64,000 nt of DNA, taken from Acanthococcus lagerstroemiae (lineage: Eukaryota; Arthropoda; Insecta; Hemiptera; Eriococcidae). The translations under genes were made by a program, and so were the position numbers. Below, piece by piece: positions 37,801 to 43,800 of the stretch. Numbering within the stretch: the stretch's first letter is position 1; each line of letters starts with the position of its first letter. The notes under the pieces were generated by a model, which ran no database searches, was not told the DNA's origin, and worked only from the letters and a program-made list of their open reading frames with translations. The DNA lies in contig CM063111.1 of the NCBI GenBank assembly GCA_031841125.1, positions 59,147,535-59,211,534 of the forward strand. The letters run 5' to 3'.

Positions 37801-40800
37801 TGAACCAATTTTCTTGCACTTTACGTATCTGGGATTTGAATTTGGATTCTGGCCATTTTTCGTGTGAAAGTGACCATCAAACCCGTAGGTATTGCATACT
37901 TCTGAGGTCATTGAAGAAAAAACATTTTCAACTATTTTTTTGCCCATAAGATTTTACTGCAAGAAATTTTTAGTCCTAAAAATGAGTAGACATAAAATTT
38001 GAAAAATTTAAAAAAAAAAGAAAAAAGAATGTACCTATATTATGAACTTTTGTTTTGTTTTCAGATGTACAACATCTGAAATAACGCTTTTTCAGCTTTT
38101 TGAGGTCATTCTGAAGACCGCAAAGGGCCTTCCGTAAAATTTTAAGGTTAGATTTACTAAGTGCGAGAAAATGGCCGAGCAATGGTATTTTGTTTCAATG
38201 ACTTCGATAGTGTGAAATTCAGTATCATTATAATTGCAAGTTGAAACCAAATAAGATGAACACGTGCCACGAGACTCGTCTTTTCTTATGGGGCATCACA
38301 TGGAGTTTTGATTTTTCCAACTACATTCTTTTCTCCACCAGCTGAAAATATTTGCATACAAATCTCCGATCAGGTTGTAAATATACTTTAAATATAAAAT
38401 TATCAGACTTCATGATCTGTGTTAGTGGCCCCTGAAGGGAGCTCCAAAATAGGTGTTAAAAGGCTGAAAAATGGAATCGAGACGGGAGTGGATTCAAAAG
38501 TTTTACAAGTCGGTGAATTAAATTTTGACATTCGTTTTTCGATCCGACCCCTGGGATGCCACGAAAGAGAGTTCAGATCAAAAAATGATAATAACTTTTT
38601 CAAGACAGCACATTTTTCACTAATAGAATTTCAAGGTTACAACTCAAATTCATGAGTTCTTTTGGGATCCGACTCATTACAGGCCATCAAAGTGAGACAA
38701 ACCAAAGATAATCAACATAGGAAAACTATTCTAGAAGACGAAATCAGCGATCTTGGAACCTATAAATGGACACTGTTAAGCGTAACAGAACCTACCCACA
38801 TTTGTTGACAAAATGAGTTATTAGTATCGCTGGAAAGAGCGTAAAAAGTAGAATTTTTCAAAATTTGGTTCCCGATTCAAAAATGTGTTCCACGTTGAAA
38901 AAAGCTTATCAGTAAACGCTATGGCACATAGTTTCCTGAACTTCGAATCACGTGTTCTCAAAATACAGACTTTGTTGGTTGGTTCTGTTACGCTTAATAG
39001 CGTCCGAATCGACTACATTAATAGGCTCCAAAACCTCCTTGGGTGGACTGCAGGAGGGTCGGATACAGAAACAAACCTCAAAATCGAATTTAGCAGTATG
39101 GTACGAATCGATTCTCATATCGAATTTCATTTATCAGCCCTGCTACTCCCTATTTTAAATTTCCCCCGACAGTCACTGAACTACGTCGAATCACAATTTT
39201 CCACCAAAATTAAAAATTCAAACCAATATCGAAAACGTGTGCACAAAGGTTTTTAGCTATATTACAGGCTGAGAACACCTCTGTGTGTGCTACCTTCGCG
39301 TGGAGAGAGGGCTTAAAGGAAAAACTAAAAGCACATAGGAGAAGGAAAACTCCGACAGATAAACCCTGATGAAAGCAAGGGGAAACTATATCTCAGTATC
39401 TTCCCTTGGAGATACGGCTCCATCACATAAATTATGATGGGAACTCACAAAGTAACTGACAATTCTGGACGTAAAACGTCTCCCATTCGGATGTCTGAAC
39501 GGAGAGTACCTAGTGAGAAATTATCAGAACTGAGGAAAGGGACATGGAATGTAAGGACAGTGAATGAGGTAGGCAAATTAAGAATTTGAAGAGATGAAAC
39601 GATTTAAGTTAGATATAATTAGAATTAAAGAAGTGAGATGGCCAGAAGAAAATGATTTTTGGACGGGAGAGTATAAAATACTTAATACAGCAGCGAAAAG
39701 AGCGTAAGCAGGCGTAGGTATTATTTTGAAAAAAAGTGTAGGTAATGGAGTGCAAAATTATACCCAACACAGTGCGAGAACATTAAAGGTAAGAATTTCT
39801 GCTAGATCAGAATCTTTAGTGATAGTTCAAGCTTATATACCAACAGGAAGTTATAGTGAAGAGGAAAAAATTTATGAAGTATTGAGCAAGATAAAAGAAA
39901 AAGAAAATTTAATTATATGGGAGATTGGGACGCCAGAGCAGGAGGAAGAAAGAAAGGAGTTTGCGAGGAGCATGGACTGAAAAAGAGAATGAGAGTCAGG
40001 GTTCATAGAATTTTGTGAAGAATATAAATTAGTTATTGGAAACACTCTGTTTAGAAATCATGAGAGAAGAAAATACAAATGGAAAAGCCTAGGAGATGAA
40101 AGGAGATTTGAAATAGATTACATTATGACGAGAAAAAGATATAAAAATCAAATACTGGATTGTAACATATACTTCCTCAGGAGCGGATGTAGATAGTGGC
40201 CACAATTTAGTAGTAATGACATGAATAAGAAGAAAGTAACGACAAAATGGAAATTAGGAGTTATTGAAAACGGTAAAGAAAAGAGAAGAATATGAAAAAG
40301 AAATGAAGGAAGAACTTTGTAAATTACAGAATGGAAATTATATTGAACGGGAATGGATAGCACAGAAGAAAACAGTAAATCTGACAGCAGGGAAGAAATC
40401 AGGTAGGTACTCAAATAACAGAAATGAGAAAATCATGAATGGAAAATAAGATACTAGAGTTAATACAAGAAATAAGAAAGTATAAAGAAGCCAACAATAG
40501 AGAAAGTAAGGACAAATATAAGGCGTTAAGAAATCAAATAAAAAGAGAATGTAAGAAAGCAAAAGAAAAATAAATGGAATAATCAGAACTGTGAGGAAAC
40601 TAAGAAGCAAATGAATGCATAAAACCCGACCAGGCAATGATTCAATGGATGAAAAAGGAAAATTATTAGATTCGAAAGAAAGAAAAAAAAAAAAGTAAAA
40701 AATGGGTTAGATAGGCTATGTTGAAAAACTCTATAAGAATGAAGCAGGTGTAAGTAAATGTGTGAAAAAAGAAGATAGCGCGGAGGATGAAGAAAGACGA

Positions 40801-43800
40801 GATCCTATTTTGAGACTGGAATTTGATTAAGCTGAGAAAAATGAAAACAGGTAAAGCAGAAGGAGTTGCTAGTGAGTTATTGAGGAATCCTACAGAATTA
40901 GTTTACAAAATGAATTAACTTGCAGAATGTATCAGGAAGGAGAAATACCAATAGATTTCTAGAAAAGCAGGTTAATTATGATCCCTAAAAAAGCAGAAGA
41001 AAAGCACATGTAAAGATTATTGTACCTACTATAAGTTTACTATCGTACGCATTAAAGTTTTTAGCAAGGATAATAAATAAGAAAATACAAAATAAAATGG
41101 AAGAAAAGATGAGGGAAGATCAGTTTGGATTTAGAAAAGGTAGAGAAACTAGGGAAAAAATTTTGTTTGAGGCTTTTATTAGAAAAAATACTGGAAAAAA
41201 GTATGGGTACATATACAGGGTTAGTCGGTTTTCCTTCCGCCATAGGAAAACTCCGTTTGAACGAAATATGACACAATTGTTTCGCCAGGCAAGCGGTCTC
41301 TTCAACAAGAATTTTATGGGAAATACTCGGGGAAAACTCCGATGGCTTTTGAAGAGTTTCATCAAGAATTTTCAGGGAAAATGTTCTTAATCTCCGAAGA
41401 ATTTCATCGGAAATCATCGAAAAGAACCTCCTATTCAGGAAAAATTTGTGATAATTTTTGAAGAATTTCATCGGACGTCATTGAGAAATATCTCCAATAA
41501 TTTCAGGCGAATTTTGTCAGAAATTTTAGGAAAAATCTCCAATGATTCCAAACAATTTTATCAAGAATCATCGAGAAGTATTTCTGATAATTTTGGAAGG
41601 ATATCCTTAGAAAAAATTTTAATGCTTTTCAGAGATTTTCGTCAAAAATATTCTAGGAAAATTTCCAATGATTTCTAAGAAATTAATCATAAATCTTGGA
41701 GAAAAAATGTGATGATTTCCGGAAAACTTCATCGGAAATATTCAGAAAAAAGTCCAGTGTTCATCGGAAATTTTTCCCGAACATTTCTGATGAAATTCTT
41801 CTGAGATCATCAAAATATTTATCCCAGAAATTTCCGATGAAAATATCTGGAAATTAACGAAATATTTTTCTGAAGAAAACCTTCAAGAATCATCAAAGGC
41901 ACTTCTCAATGATTTCCGATAAAATCTTTTGGAATAATTGCAAAGTTTTCTTAAAATATCCTACAAATTTCTCTTGAAATCATCGGATAATGTTTTTGAA
42001 TGATGTCCAACGACATTCATAGAAAATGATCGGAAATTTACCCTTAATATTTTCGATAAAGTTCGTCGGAAATAATCTTTGAAAATCAAAGAAATCGTCC
42101 CGAATATTTTTCATGAAATTCGTTGGAAATAAACGAAGGTTTTTTCTGAATATTTTCCGTACAATTCTTCAAAACTCTTGGTGTTATTCCCCGAGTGCTT
42201 TTGATAAAATTCTCAAAAAATTCTCAGGAAATTTTCTCGAAGAATTTTTATAAAATTTTTTGGAATACCACAGAGATTTTTTCTAAAGATTTCCGATGCG
42301 ATTCTTCGGAAATTATTGGAAATTTGTTCCGAAAATTTACAATGAAATTGCTTAAAAATGATCCGAGATTTTTCCCGAAGATTTACGATGAAATTCTTCG
42401 GAGATTATCGAACCTTTTTCCAGAAGATCTTCGATGAAATTCATCAGAAATCATTGGAGTTTCTCTCCGAATATTTCCTATAAAAATTCTTCAAAAATTG
42501 TCCGGAAATTTTCTCGAAGAATGCTGATGAACCTTTTTGGAAAACAATTCCTTAGACATCATTGGAGATTTTCCCCGAACATTTTTGACGAAAATCTCTG
42601 AAAAGCATCAAAATTTTTTCTAAGGATATCCTTCCAAAATTATCAGAAATAAGTACTCCTCGATGATTCTTAATAAAATTGTTAGGAATCATTGGAGATT
42701 TTCCCTAAAATTCTAGACAAAAGTCGACTGAAATCATTGGAGATATTTCTCGAAGATTTCCGATGAAATTCTTCGTTGATTTAGAATATTTTTCCTGAAG
42801 ATTCTTGAGAAAATTCTTCAAAAGCCATCGGAGTTTTCCCCGAATAATTTCCATGAAATTCTTGTCGAAGAAACTGCTCGCCTGGCGAAACAACGTGCAC
42901 CTGCTTTCGCGAAAAATTAGTTTTCCTATGGCGGGAGGAAAACAGACTAACCCTCTGTATATATAGCATTTGTAGCCTCTCCGTTACCCGCGGAGAAGTT
43001 ACCTATTTTGCAACCCTCAGTTACCCTCAGATTACCCAGAAACCCGTCAGTTACCCTTGGTTCCCCTTCAGTTACCTAGATAACTGGTGGGATTTTGCGC
43101 ACTGAGAAAAGGGAGAAGCGAAAACTCAGATAGGAGTGAGACAAGGTTGCTGTTTGTCACCAGTACTGTTCAACCTATTTATAAAAAACGTGACTGAAGA
43201 AATGAATGAAAGAAAATCAGGCGTGATAATACAAAGGAAGATGGTTAGAACAATAAGGTTTGCAGATAACATTGTAATAGTGGAAAGAAGTAAAGAATAA
43301 AGGAAAACACTAAAAAATAAAAAAAAAATGAATGAATGAAAGCTTAAAAGTAAAATACAAATATAACATGAAGATTAATAAAAATAAAACAAAATAAGTG
43401 ATGGCAGTCAGTAGATGGAAACAAAATCCAATCAATATATGGAAATAGGAGGTGAAAAAAAGGAGTTAAAGGAATTTAAATACTCACGTATTCTGATAAC
43501 ATAAGATGGTAGAAGTAAAAGAGAAATAACGAGTAGAGTGGAACAAGCTACGAGAACTTTTTTTTTTCAAAAAGGAGATATGTTTAGGGGCAAATATAGA
43601 TTTAAAAATAGGACTGAGATTTCTTCAAACGAATATGGACAATATAGGGACACAGAGAAAGAAAGGATTAAGCTTTTGAAATGTAGTATTATCTATTGGA
43701 AAATGTTGAAAATCAAATAGACAGAAAAGATCAGAGACGAGGAAGTATTGAGATGAATAGGAGGGAAAAGAGAAATTTGGAATATAATTGTAAAGAGAAG

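Noticed and set aside
41448..42437. Open frames and a CRISPR-like repetitive appearance in the FB-like element
   Set aside because: The units are diverged, lack unique spacers of constant length and switch orientation; the frames follow from the repeat unit.
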